Shown here one piece after another: positions 22,893 through 31,319 of a DNA stretch of 64,000 nt (position 1 is its first letter; each line of letters opens with the position of its first letter). This DNA comes from Bacillus sp. F19 (lineage in GTDB: Bacteria > Bacillota > Bacilli > Bacillales > Bacillaceae): positions 4,118,001 to 4,182,000 of the forward strand of contig CP085710.1 of assembly GCA_023823795.1 (NCBI GenBank), read 5' to 3'. The position numbers and the translations under genes were made by a program. The notes below the pieces were generated by a model. That model saw nothing but the letters and a program-made list of their open reading frames with translations, ran no database searches and had not been told where the DNA came from.

Positions 22893-22938
22893 ACGCTGGC
22901 AGCGTAGAGGTCATCGGTTCGATCCCGTTATGCTCCAT
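22893..22938 (+). repeat. attR: right 46-bp direct repeat of the integrated element
   Basis: Identical to 7448-7493. It is the displaced original 3' part of tRNA-Ala; the upstream bases do not form the 5' half of a tRNA, so this is not a second tRNA gene. Confidence 0.92.
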
Positions 22939-22942
22939 ATCC

Positions 22943-22975
22943 GAAAACCCTTGTGCAGCAAGGGTTTTTTCTTTT
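22943..22975 (+). terminator. Displaced native terminator of tRNA-Ala
   Basis: AACCCTTG-tgcag-CAAGGGTT then TTTTCTTTTTTT, directly after attR. Before integration it would have ended the tRNA transcript. Confidence 0.8.
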
Positions 22976-23050
22976 TTTCCTACTTCTGTTTTTTGCTCCT
23001 GATAGGATACATCTTAGTAAACAAGGATCTCAAATGATGGCTTTTTTGAT

Positions 23051-23101
23051 AGCCTGCCGATATTAATACATAGAGAAAAGATGTATTAATATCGGCAGGC
23101 T
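23051..23101. repeat. Perfect 21-bp inverted repeat with nine-base loop
   Basis: The arm 23051-23071 (starting AGCCTGCCGATATTAATA) is the exact reverse complement of 23081-23101. No T-run follows on either strand, so it is not a standard terminator. It lies between the element's right border and the SMI1/KNR4 remnant. Confidence 0.75.
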
Positions 23102-23122
23102 CATCTTGGAGAGGATATTCCA

Positions 23123-24065
23123 TTATTCCTCTTCTCTAAAGTCAATCATCACTCCAACAACCTCTTTAGAAACGTTATATTTTACTTTCACTTCGTACAT
23201 TCCGTCACCATAACCAGACATTGAAACCGCACCACCTGGAACAACTCCGCCCTGTGCATCAGAAGCAACTATATCACAACATGCAACATAATATTTTAAT
23301 CCATCTTCAGCAATCTCAATGTCATTGACATTTTTCAATTCAAATTGGATAGTATCACCTCTACCAAATGCTTCCAGATCGAAAATTCCAGCTTGTGCAG
23401 AGTCAACTCCAATTAGTTTATCGCAATCATGCCATTTCCCACTCGGTTTGTTTTCTCCATAAAATACAAGTAAACTTTTAACCACTTCTTCATTAGAGTA
23501 AGAGATGGATGTTGTCCAATTCCCTTTTTTTACATTTGAAAGTATGATTTGCATCTCATTTTCATCATCCACCTGATAACATGGATCAGTAACAATTAAC
23601 TCTCCACTTTCTACTGTAAAAGTACCAACTGTTTTGGGCTTATTAGTATTCGCTCTCGGTACATACCAATCAATAAATTGGCTTAATGTTGATGCTTTGC
23701 AATCGCTTATTCCAGTTTTATCATTCCAGAGATAGATTTGTTCCTGCATAAATCTTTTTCTAATACGGTAGCAGAGTATATCACCATTCATTTTTTCACC
23801 AATACAGATCATATCACTAGGTAAATTTTTCGGTCTTTTCTCTCGATTTCGTTTTACAATATCAAATCGTAAATTCTAAATGTTCATCTGTTGGAATAGG
23901 GAACAAAGTCCAATCACCAAATTTTGCTCCATTCGTTTCTAAAAAGAGTTCCTTGTATTCATCTGGAAAAATAGCACCAAGTTCTTTTTCTGTTTTTTTC
24001 AATTCAAGCAACGACACTCTTGGCACTTTCGAACTTGAATCAATCATGTTAATTACTTTCTTCAT
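23123..24065 (-). pseudogene. SMI1/KNR4-family protein with DUF4241-like C-terminus, frameshifted
   Basis: Reading starts at 24065 with an SMI1/KNR4 N-terminus (TEKELGAIFPDEYKELFLETNGAKFGDWTLFPIP) and stops at 23862. One base out of phase, the domain continues as FDIVKRNREKRP...DMICIGEKMNGDILCY and then a second domain (FTVESGELIVTDPC ... IGVDSAQAGIFD ... YGDGMYEVKV), which looks like DUF4241, down to 23123. A single indel near 23855-23870 accounts for it. SMI1/KNR4 proteins in bacteria are commonly immunity proteins against contact-dependent toxins; no toxin gene is visible nearby. Either a decayed orphan immunity gene or an assembly error. Confidence 0.75.
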
Positions 24066-24152
24066 CTCTTCTCCTCAATGATAATATTCTAACGTGTTTC
24101 CAACTTAACTATATCTTATTTGCAATATTAATTTCTTATATACCTTTTAAGA

Positions 24153-24380
24153 ATGCCTATTATTAACGTTGATTGTTGGGAAGTTTTTAATGAAGAACAA
24201 AAACAGGAATGGATCAAGGAGCTGACAGAGGTAACGGTTAACTTGTTTAACATCCCTCCAGACAAAGTTTTAGTTCTTTTAAGAGAGGTTCCACTATCGA
24301 ATTGGGGGCAAGCAGGGACTGTAGCATCCGATCAAGATTTTTTAGCTATAAGCCGCATTACTGAACTGCCAATTAAATAA
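24153..24380 (+). CDS. Tautomerase-family protein (4-oxalocrotonate tautomerase-like)
   Basis: 75 residues. After Met comes Pro-2 (MPIINVDCWEVF), the catalytic base of the tautomerase superfamily, followed by the beta-alpha-beta unit (EEQKQEWIKELTEVTVNLFNIPPDKVLVLLREV). The family isomerises 2-hydroxymuconate or similar enols as a hexamer; the true substrate is unknown. The ribosome site is weak. A strong terminator follows. Confidence 0.75.
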   Translation: MPIINVDCWEVFNEEQKQEWIKELTEVTVNLFNIPPDKVLVLLREVPLSNWGQAGTVASDQDFLAISRITELPIK

Positions 24381-24395
24381 AAGACTAATAATCAA

Positions 24396-24430
24396 AAGGA
24401 ATCCCTTTAGATTAAGGGATTCCTTATAAG
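24396..24430. terminator. Terminator after the tautomerase gene
   Basis: AAGGAATCCCTT and AAGGGATTCCTT form a 12-bp stem with a short loop, with A- and T-rich flanks. Confidence 0.7.
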
Positions 24431-24762
24431 TTAATTTAGGAAGGCAGTTGTTTTTCCAGGGATCTTGCATTTGAACAATTCAACTGGAGGATTTATGAGA
24501 CGGTATCAGTTTTTAAGCAATTGTACTAATCTGTGTATTCAAAAACTCTGGATAAAAAAGATGCAGCTTTCTAACTGGAAATTTTACCAGCTTTTCGATA
24601 TAAACCTGCAGGTCATGTTTAAATATTACTAACGATTTTAAAGCCGAAACGATTTCGGAGAAAATCAGGAAGACGTAATATTCTTCTACTGCAGTTCCAC
24701 CAAACGTACTGGTCCTATGAATATATTCTCTTCCTCCCATACGTTCATAAAATCCAAGTTTC
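24431..24762. other. Intergenic stretch with no convincing gene
   Basis: Two open frames overlap on opposite strands: a 75-codon one leftward from 24740, and a 46-codon one rightward from 24494 with GGAGGATTT before its ATG. Neither resembles a known protein. I would not call either. Confidence 0.4.
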
Positions 24763-25776
24763 CTACTTTTTTGTCAATTGATTTCGATCCTCAACGTGTG
24801 GCGGTTCTTCCATCCAACCATTTTTGACCATAATTTTTCCACCTTGTTTTGCAAAATCAAAAATATTTTTTGCAAGCAGCGCCATTTTCGCCGGCAGATC
24901 ACTTCGTAAACTAAAGGCGCCGCCAAGTGCATTACTTCCTAGCCCAAATGTACTTAACAAACTGGTATTATACATCATCAATTTATCGGAAAAAGGAGCA
25001 ACGGTTGAATTGGTTGCTTTTCCGGCATGAGTGGCTGGTGGTTCAATGTAATCTTGACGTAAAAATTCACCTAACGATGTTTCGATTTTCTTTGCTAGTT
25101 CCATTCCTTTAATAAAATGGTTTCGGACCTCTTGATCATGTGCTACTTGCGCAAATCCGATCATTAATTGCATCCCCGTAAGGTTTGTCTCAATGGAATG
25201 ATGAATAAGAGAAATCTCAATTGTATTTAAGGATCTTTCATTACTAAACCAATTCAACCCCCCGGACATATAATTTTTATCTTGTACAAACTTCACTTCC
25301 TTTGGCATCGAAACAAATGGGGGTCGAGAAAGAACACCTGTTTCTAAAAGAATATTTGTCGCTTGGTCATATGCCTCTTGTGCTTCAGTTGTTAAACGTC
25401 TGAAAAATTGTCTTATATCTTGACGGTAAGACATAGTCGAATAGAGCGCGTAAAGACCAGTTCCTAATTTAGCCATCATATGTAAATACATGACATCATA
25501 CATAAAATCGAATAACTTGGGAGCCCCTTTATTCACGTCGTTTTCAGTAAACCCAACTGGAATAACCGCACCTTCCTGTTGAAAAATAGATTTCACAAAC
25601 TCTACACTTTCAGCAGAACGTTCATAATAAGACTGCAGAATTTGCCGTGTTTCCTCTTTTTCAACGTGTTCAAGAAAGTATTCCAGAAATCTCATAATCA
25701 TTGTTTTGTCTTGATACGTCATCCACAAGTTTCCTAATTCTGAAGATGTAATTGGGACTCGATTTGAACTGCTCAT
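24763..25776 (-). CDS. DUF3231 family protein (ferritin-like, CotF-related)
   Basis: 337 residues made of two tandem ~160-residue all-helical halves (SELGNLWMTYQDKTMIMRFLEYFLEH near residue 11 and SLNTIEISLIHHSIETNLTGMQLMIGF near 180), the typical DUF3231 arrangement with spore-coat CotF-like folds. It has a glycine-rich hydrophobic tail segment near 268-285. Common in spore-formers; the role is unknown. GGAGGC precedes the ATG. Confidence 0.85.
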   Translation of the reverse strand: MSSSNRVPITSSELGNLWMTYQDKTMIMRFLEYFLEHVEKEETRQILQSYYERSAESVEFVKSIFQQEGAVIPVGFTENDVNKGAPKLFDFMYDVMYLHMMAKLGTGLYALYSTMSYRQDIRQFFRRLTTEAQEAYDQATNILLETGVLSRPPFVSMPKEVKFVQDKNYMSGGLNWFSNERSLNTIEISLIHHSIETNLTGMQLMIGFAQVAHDQEVRNHFIKGMELAKKIETSLGEFLRQDYIEPPATHAGKATNSTVAPFSDKLMMYNTSLLSTFGLGSNALGGAFSLRSDLPAKMALLAKNIFDFAKQGGKIMVKNGWMEEPPHVEDRNQLTKK

Positions 25777-26248
25777 CTAAAGCCTCCTAACCCATTCGTT
25801 TTCTTTAACTTTACCAACTTGAAAAATTTTATTAATCCATCTTGTTTTTTTAGTATTAATTTAGAAAAGCACAAATCCAACGGGTGCTTATAATCACACG
25901 GCATGTCTTGGCTATTAGTGTTGGGAACACCGTCTATTTAGGGTATAGCAGCCAAAACGAAATAAGGGGCCATTGTAATTTTTATGCACTTTTCATCAAA
26001 CATTCTTACTCCATAAACTGGCCTTTTAATGGAATTAAATGATCAAACTTTATTTTAAATCTACGTCTTTTATCTATTAAATCGAAAAGTTCTACATTAC
26101 AGGAATGCTGCCTTTTTAGTTAATCAAAGAAAAATCAAACAACTTTATTATCCACTCAACATTTGGAAGTATTTTAAATACAACAAGTATATCTAAGTAA
26201 TTTGGAACAAATATTATAACTGTTGCAAATCCAAAGGAGGTGGCTACA
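25777..26248. other. Intergenic stretch, no gene seen
   Basis: AT-rich with many stops on both strands. It contains one copy (about 26093-26120) of a dispersed ATTACAGGAATGCTGCC motif that recurs near 38305 as ATTACTGGAATGCTGCCC and, in part, near 32682. Confidence 0.5.
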
Positions 26249-26428
26249 ATGAACGCACAACGAGCACAGGAAATTACTTCTTCGCCAAGTATGATTAATG
26301 TAACCTATAATGGAGAAAGTATCTACATTGAGCACGTGGATGAACAAAATGGAAAAGCTACAATCCATCCCCTTGATGAACCAAATAATAAACAAAGTGT
26401 TTCTGTAACCAACTTAAAAGAACAGTAA
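26249..26428 (+). CDS. sspH: Small acid-soluble spore protein, H type
   Basis: 59 residues from ATG 26249, seven bases after AAGGAGGT. The sequence follows the SspH family throughout: N-terminal AQEITSSPSMINVTYNGESI, then EHVDEQNGKATIHPLDEPNNKQSVSV. SspH is made in the developing spore under sigma-G and is a minor spore-core protein. Single gene with its own terminator. It marks the host as a spore-former. Confidence 0.9.
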   Translation: MNAQRAQEITSSPSMINVTYNGESIYIEHVDEQNGKATIHPLDEPNNKQSVSVTNLKEQ

Positions 26429-26452
26429 TTTGTTATATTTCCTAGATACATT

Positions 26453-26484
26453 AATAAACCTCTACCTACGGGTGGTGGTTTATT
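26453..26484 (+). terminator. Terminator of sspH
   Basis: AATAAACC and GGTTTATT pair, with an inner imperfect stem and a TACG tetraloop. Confidence 0.6.
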
Positions 26485-26584
26485 GGTCATGGAATAACTA
26501 CAATATGGCCTCAGTCCTAAAATTGCTCAACTCACAATTCTCCTTTAACTAAACCAGCTAATAGGATGTCAATATCTTTCTCTA

Positions 26585-26628
26585 ATTGTCGTTTTTCGGA
26601 GTTACAGAAGTTTATTTTCATGGTAGTT
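26585..26628 (+). repeat. Left copy of a 44-bp perfect direct repeat flanking the ileS2 locus
   Basis: Bases 26585-26628 (starting ATTGTCGTTTTTCGGAGTTA) are identical to 30375-30418. The copies bracket the promoter, T-box, synthetase gene and terminator. Confidence 0.85.
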
Positions 26629-26681
26629 CTATAAAAAAAGCGAACCTTATTAAAGATTCGCTCCCTAATTTCAAGACCTAT

Positions 26682-26710
26682 TTGACAACTATTTTTTTGT
26701 CTGTTACAAT
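26682..26710 (+). promoter_or_regulatory. Sigma-A promoter of the ileS2 leader
   Basis: TTGACA (26682-26687) and TACAAT (26705-26710) with a 17-bp spacer. Confidence 0.75.
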
Positions 26711-26734
26711 AAATTCCAATAAAAGCATACAAAT

Positions 26735-26985
26735 TCGTTGATGAGAAAAAGTAGCGTTTCGTCTTGATCCACAGAGAGCTGACATTTTGGTGCAAGTCAG
26801 TGTTCGAGTGTCACGTGAAAATCCTCTCTGAGAAGTTAGGCCGAATCTTTTAGTAGGTCTGACCGGGTGTCTACCGTTAAAAGGAACACGTATGATTGTA
26901 CGTTGCTAAGTGCTATTGATCGGATCAATAGAATTAGGGTGGTATCGCGGTTAACCCCGTCCCTTTATGGGACGGGGTTTTTGTA
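26735..26985 (+). promoter_or_regulatory. T-box riboswitch, Ile-specific
   Basis: The leader has the AGTAG and AGAGAGCTG / GGTGCAAGTCAG elements of Stem I and a GAA-AATC stretch with ATC at 26821-26823 as the probable specifier codon. The T-box AGGGTGGTATCGCGG is at 26936-26950. Its TGGT bulge fits a tRNA ending ACCA. The terminator CCCCGTCCC-tttat-GGGACGGGG plus T-run spans 26955-26983. Uncharged tRNA-Ile would favour the antiterminator and switch on the synthetase. Confidence 0.92.
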
Positions 26986-27018
26986 TGCTTTTTAAAAAAA
27001 TTTATAGGAGCGATATCT

Positions 27019-30000
27019 ATGAACTCTAATGAAAGTAAAGAAACAGTTGTACAGCGTGAGGAACAAATACGTAATTATTGGTCAAAAGAAAATACTTTTA
27101 AACAATCTGTTCATATAAGAAAAGGTAAGGCACCTTTTGTTTTTTACGAAGGACCACCAACGGCAAATGGACTGCCCCATGTAGGTCATGCCTTTGGGCG
27201 AACGATTAAAGATGTCGTGGCACGGTACAAAACTATGCAGGGCTTTCAAGTGGAAAGAAAAGCCGGCTGGGATACACATGGTCTTCCGGTCGAGCTAGGT
27301 GTTGAAAAACAACTCGGTATTTCAGGAAAACATGAAATTGAACGCTATGGTGTAGAGTCGTTTATCAATAAATGCAAGGAGAGCGTATTCACCTATGAGA
27401 AGAAATGGCGATCATTTACAGAAGAGTTAGGCTATTGGGTTGATATGGACAGTCCTTATATGACATTAAGCAATGAGTACATTGAAAGTGTCTGGAACAT
27501 TTTAAGTAAGGTTCATAAGGATCGTCTATTGTATAAAGGTCATCGCGTATCTCCATACTGCCCTAGCTGTCAAACTTCTTTAAGTTCCCATGAGGTAGCA
27601 CAAGGCTATAAAGATGTAAAAGATTTATCGGCTACAGTAAAATTTAAACGTCTTGATGTGGAAGAAGAATATTTCTTAGGTTGGACAACGACACCTTGGA
27701 CATTACCTGCAAACGTTGCACTAGCGATGAACCCCGCATTAACGTATGTGCGTGTCAAAAAAGAGAATGTGGTTTATATCATTGCCAAATCATTAGCAGA
27801 AAAAGTGCTTGGTGAAAATGCAAATGTCTTAAGTGAACATAGTGGCAAAGAATTTGAAGGAGTACATTATGCCCCACCATTTAATTACGTGTCTGTTGAG
27901 AACGGACATCATATCGTATTAGCCGATTATGTAACAGAAGATAGTGGAACAGGTATTGTTCATATTGCTCCTGCTTATGGTGAAGATGATTATAAAACCG
28001 TTAGGCAAAATGGTTTATCCTTTATCAATGTTGTTGATCAACAAGGACGTTACACAGCTGACGTTGTAGAGCTTTCAGGAAGATTTGTGAAAGACTGTGA
28101 TGTTGATATCATTAAAATGCTTTCTGAACAAGACACTCTTTTTCATAAGGAAAAATACGAGCACAGCTACCCACATTGTTGGAGATGTGACTCTCCTTTA
28201 CTTTACTACGCTACGGATAGCTGGTTTATCAAGATGTCGTCTTTAAAGGAGAAAATGCTTGCGAACAATGCAACTGTTGCTTGGTATCCAGAGCATATTA
28301 AAGATGGGCGTTTCGGTAACTTCCTTGAAAATCTGGTTGATTGGAATATAAGTAGAAATCGATACTGGGGAACACCTTTAAATGTTTGGATATGCTCGGA
28401 TTGTCATCATGAAGAAGCACCTGGCAGTATCGAAGAACTACAAAAATTAGCGACAACACCGGTAACAAACGATATCGAGTTGCATAAGCCCTATATTGAC
28501 CAAGTAAAGTGTACTTGCCCGAAATGTAAAAGTGTCATGCACCGAACGCCTGAAGTCATTGATGTATGGTTTGATAGTGGATCGATGCCATTTGCACAGC
28601 ATCACTATCCATTTGGAAATAACGAAAAATTCGCATCACAATTCCCTGCTGATGTCGTCATCGAAGGAATTGACCAAACGAGAGGATTTTTCTACAGCCT
28701 ACTCGCTGTTTCCACTCTATTTACAGGTAAAACACCGTATAAAAATGTCTTGTCACTTGGACACGTACTTGATGAGCATGGTCAGAAAATGTCTAAAAGT
28801 AAAGGAAATGCATTAGATCCTCTTGAACTCATAAGCGAATACGGTGCGGATGCACTTCGCTGGTCCTTCCTAGTCGATAGTTCACCTTGGAATCCGAAAC
28901 GCTTTTCAAAAAAGATTGTGCAAGATGCAAAATCAAAACTAATTGACACGCTGGATAATACGTATAAGTTTTATGCGATGTACTCGAAAATAGATAGCTT
29001 TGTGTATGATGGACAGCAAACAGGTAAGAGAACAATCCTAGATGAATGGATACTTTCACGCCTGAATAGTACAGTCAGACTGGTTAATGGCTATATGGAT
29101 CGCTTTCAATTTACTCAAGCAACACGCGAAATTGCAGCATTAGTCGATGAATTGAGCAATTGGTATGTACGGCGATCAAGAAATCGATTTTGGGCTTCTG
29201 GACTTTCTGAGGATAAACAAGCAGCTTACTCAACATTATTTGAAACGCTTACGACAATCAGTCGCTTATTAGCTCCATTTGTACCCTATATGGCAGAAGA
29301 TATCCATTTGGAGTTACACAAAGACAGTGTTCATTTACAAGACTATCCAAAATCTAACGATTTAATGATCAATTCTGAGTTAGAGGCCGATATGCAAACC
29401 ATTTTGAAAATAGTGGAACTCGGTCGTAGTATTCGTAATGCCAAAAACATGAAGGTTAAGCAGCCTTTACAGCAAATAATTGTATGGCGTAGTAACGGAG
29501 AACGTTTTTTAAACGCTTATACAGCAATCATTAAAGACGAACTTAATGTTAAAGATGTTGTTTATACAGAGGATATATCACAATATGAATCGAATATTTT
29601 TAAATTGAATTTTAAAACAGCAGGTGCTGCATTTGGTAAACTGGTAAACTCGATCAAAGAATATGTTGACCACATAACTGATAATGAGAAGAAGGTATTA
29701 CTAGATCATGGCCAACTACAAATTGAAGTAAAGAATCAAACGGTAATATTAAAGAAGGAGCATATAAACGTTGAATATATAGTTTCATCTGGCTTTGAAA
29801 TAGCAGGTGATCAGCAGTTAAGGGTGTTATTAGATATAAAACTCACACCTCAACTAGTGGAGGAAGGTCAAGTCAGAGAATTAATCAGAGCAGTACAAGA
29901 TACACGAAAAAAATTAGATTTGCCTGTCGAGATGTATATATCGATCAAGATCTTCGCAACAGAGGATATTAAAGAAAAATTTCAACGTTTTGAGGGACTA

Positions 30001-30114
30001 ATTAAAGAAAACGTACTTGTTCATCACATTAACTTTGGAATACTAAATGATTCCGAACAGCAGATTGAAGTGAAATTTGATGATGATATAATGAAGGTTT
30101 CGTTGGAATATTAG
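27019..30114 (+). CDS. ileS: Isoleucyl-tRNA synthetase, type 2 (mupirocin-resistance type)
   Basis: 1,031 residues, class I synthetase charging tRNA-Ile. The HIGH motif is HVGH at 54-57 and KMSKS is at 590-594. The GWDTHGLPVE motif and the editing (CP1) domain with GWTTTPWTLPANVALA are present. WFDSGSMPFAQHHYPFG and the anticodon-binding domain follow. Length beyond ~920, the eukaryote-like C-terminal region and lack of the C-terminal zinc ribbon with paired CxxC fit the IleRS2 group, which in known cases tolerates mupirocin. It is monocistronic behind a T-box, and flanked by 44-bp direct repeats. Probably a second copy beside a housekeeping ileS elsewhere. Resistance is inference from type. 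Confidence 0.9.
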   Translation: MNSNESKETVVQREEQIRNYWSKENTFKQSVHIRKGKAPFVFYEGPPTANGLPHVGHAFGRTIKDVVARYKTMQGFQVERKAGWDTHGLPVELGVEKQLGISGKHEIERYGVESFINKCKESVFTYEKKWRSFTEELGYWVDMDSPYMTLSNEYIESVWNILSKVHKDRLLYKGHRVSPYCPSCQTSLSSHEVAQGYKDVKDLSATVKFKRLDVEEEYFLGWTTTPWTLPANVALAMNPALTYVRVKKENVVYIIAKSLAEKVLGENANVLSEHSGKEFEGVHYAPPFNYVSVENGHHIVLADYVTEDSGTGIVHIAPAYGEDDYKTVRQNGLSFINVVDQQGRYTADVVELSGRFVKDCDVDIIKMLSEQDTLFHKEKYEHSYPHCWRCDSPLLYYATDSWFIKMSSLKEKMLANNATVAWYPEHIKDGRFGNFLENLVDWNISRNRYWGTPLNVWICSDCHHEEAPGSIEELQKLATTPVTNDIELHKPYIDQVKCTCPKCKSVMHRTPEVIDVWFDSGSMPFAQHHYPFGNNEKFASQFPADVVIEGIDQTRGFFYSLLAVSTLFTGKTPYKNVLSLGHVLDEHGQKMSKSKGNALDPLELISEYGADALRWSFLVDSSPWNPKRFSKKIVQDAKSKLIDTLDNTYKFYAMYSKIDSFVYDGQQTGKRTILDEWILSRLNSTVRLVNGYMDRFQFTQATREIAALVDELSNWYVRRSRNRFWASGLSEDKQAAYSTLFETLTTISRLLAPFVPYMAEDIHLELHKDSVHLQDYPKSNDLMINSELEADMQTILKIVELGRSIRNAKNMKVKQPLQQIIVWRSNGERFLNAYTAIIKDELNVKDVVYTEDISQYESNIFKLNFKTAGAAFGKLVNSIKEYVDHITDNEKKVLLDHGQLQIEVKNQTVILKKEHINVEYIVSSGFEIAGDQQLRVLLDIKLTPQLVEEGQVRELIRAVQDTRKKLDLPVEMYISIKIFATEDIKEKFQRFEGLIKENVLVHHINFGILNDSEQQIEVKFDDDIMKVSLEY

Positions 30115-30125
30115 TTAATCGAATA

Positions 30126-30180
30126 AAAAGATGCACTGCAAACAGTTATATTTTAAAGGCTGTTCACAGTGCTTTTTTTT
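30126..30180 (+). terminator. Terminator of ileS2
   Basis: GCACTG..AACAG pairs with CTGTT..CAGTGC, followed by nine T. Confidence 0.8.
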
Positions 30181-30504
30181 TACCACAATGCCCATATTCA
30201 AACAAGGAAAATATCCATGTTTAGAAATATCATTCTTCTTGCACTATCCTGCTTAAGGCAGCTCTGATCTGTAAGTAAACCAGCTCCTGGTTCTTAATCC
30301 AGTCAACCAATCCATAGATCAATGAATTGCGGCTCTCTTCATTTTTTTAACGAATGAGAGGGGTCTTCTTTGATATTGTCGTTTTTCGGAGTTACAGAAG
30401 TTTATTTTCATGGTAGTTAATAAGAAAGTTATTTGTCCTATTTTAACCTTCTGGTTGTTTATTCATATAATGTTGAAGACCTATCTGAAAAGGAGTGAAA
30501 TCAT
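30181..30504. other. Intergenic stretch with the second repeat copy
   Basis: No gene. It holds a degenerate stretch (about 30215-30260) resembling bases near 38340 (AGAAATATCATTC-like words) and the right 44-bp repeat at 30375-30418. Confidence 0.5.
30375..30418 (+). repeat. Right copy of the 44-bp direct repeat
   Basis: Identical to 26585-26628; 3,790 bp apart, same orientation. Confidence 0.85.
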
Positions 30505-30786
30505 ATGGTATTTTTGCCACCACAAGGTCCAATGAGACAACAGCCACAATCGCCTCCCCCGACATTCATTCCACCCAAGCCTTCTGTATCCTATATAATT
30601 GACTGTTTATACCAAAACACATATGTTTGGCTAATAAATGGAGAACGCTTTTGGTTTTACCCAACTCGCGTCGAGTATGGTGAAATTTCTGGATATAGAT
30701 GGAACGGTGTCTTCTGGGTGTTTTATGGTATTGATCCAAGATATATTGATGCTGTTGCCTGTCCTCCAACCCCTACTCTTTACTAA
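30505..30786 (+). CDS. Small proline-rich protein of Bacillaceae, function unknown
   Basis: 93 residues. A Pro/Gln-rich N-terminus (LPPQGPMRQQPQSPPPTFIPPKP) is followed by an aromatic C-terminal domain (CLYQNTYVWLINGERFWFYPTRVEYGEISGYRWNGVFWVFYGIDPRYID). Proteins of this type occur in spore-formers, with no signal peptide and no known role; some are suspected spore surface components. AAAAGGAGTG precedes the ATG. Terminator follows directly. Confidence 0.65.
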   Translation: MVFLPPQGPMRQQPQSPPPTFIPPKPSVSYIIDCLYQNTYVWLINGERFWFYPTRVEYGEISGYRWNGVFWVFYGIDPRYIDAVACPPTPTLY

Positions 30787-30829
30787 ATGCAAAAGCCCCT
30801 TGTGGAAATTAAAAACCACAAGGCTTTTT
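30787..30829 (+). terminator. Strong terminator after the proline-rich gene
   Basis: GCAAAAGCC(CC)TTGTGG pairs with CCACAAGGCTTTTTT around a ~10-base loop. Confidence 0.8.
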
Positions 30830-31319
30830 TACATTTATGGCCTCAATAAAAATACGGGTTCATTGATCTATTCTTGAACTCCTTTATTATGATTAATATT
30901 TCAATCGCCTTCTTATTCCTGTTAAACTCCCTCTGCTAGATGAGTATTTCTCTCGAATGCTCGCTTATTCGCAGGATTTCAATCCACTTGATAGAATATG
31001 AATGAATGAATAAAAGGGGTTATGACCGTTTTGACAATGTGAAGGCAGATGGAAACAGAGGATTCAATATAAATCCTATAATATTCCATATGCTGCACGC
31101 ATACTCCACGATGCCCCTGGAGGCTTTCCCTCCCATGTCTCAACGGGTCATGTTGACATGCCCTTTCATTCCTTCGTCATGCCTATCCAAGGGGTGGAGG
31201 CTGGTTTTGCTAACCTAACGGGTCATTGCCCTTTTGTTTAACACATCCAGTACTCCATGCTTTCTTTGAAATCCTACGAATAAGCCAATACTCGCGAACA
31301 TCTACTCAAATGGCTATTT
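30830..31319. other. Intergenic stretch up to the IS110-type element
   Basis: No convincing gene; a 70-codon frame at 31006 lacks a ribosome site and protein-like content. The last ~100 bases probably form the right non-coding end of the IS110-type element. Confidence 0.4.

Larger units (their letters stand above)
7448..22938. mobile_element. Integrated 15.5-kb element in tRNA-Ala (phage-satellite-like / integrative island)
   Basis: The element is bounded by perfect 46-bp repeats. A tyrosine integrase sits at the left end. Two small HTH regulators are present, one of them divergent from a long leftward operon across a cluster of repeated operator-like sites. The operon includes a sigma-like protein, a RepL-like winged-helix protein and a phBC6A51-type HTH (terminase-small-subunit-like) protein. 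No capsid, portal, tail, large terminase, relaxase or conjugation genes are visible. Set into this backbone are AT-rich genes: SIR2-like, HEPN, and two unknown. The gene set fits a satellite of the PICI kind better than a prophage, but this is inference. Confidence 0.8.

Noticed and set aside
7448-22938. Calling the integrated element a complete prophage
   Set aside because: No capsid, portal, tail, holin or large terminase gene is visible between the attachment repeats.
22891-22938. A second tRNA-Ala gene
   Set aside because: Only the 3' 46 bases are present; acceptor 5' strand and D-arm are missing, so it is the attR copy.
22717-22938. Leftward 73-codon frame across attR
   Set aside because: It runs through the tRNA fragment and the integrase arm motifs, and lacks a ribosome site.
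23051-23101. Terminator for the SMI1/KNR4 remnant
   Set aside because: The stem is not followed by a T-run in either direction.
24513-24740. Leftward 75-codon frame after the tautomerase
   Set aside because: No recognisable family, weak start context, and competing open frame on the other strand.
26532-26795. Leftward 87-codon frame upstream of ileS2
   Set aside because: It crosses the ileS2 promoter and 44-bp repeat in antisense and has no ribosome site or recognisable domain.
31006-31218. Rightward 70-codon frame before the IS110-type element
   Set aside because: No ribosome site and no protein-like periodicity; likely chance.
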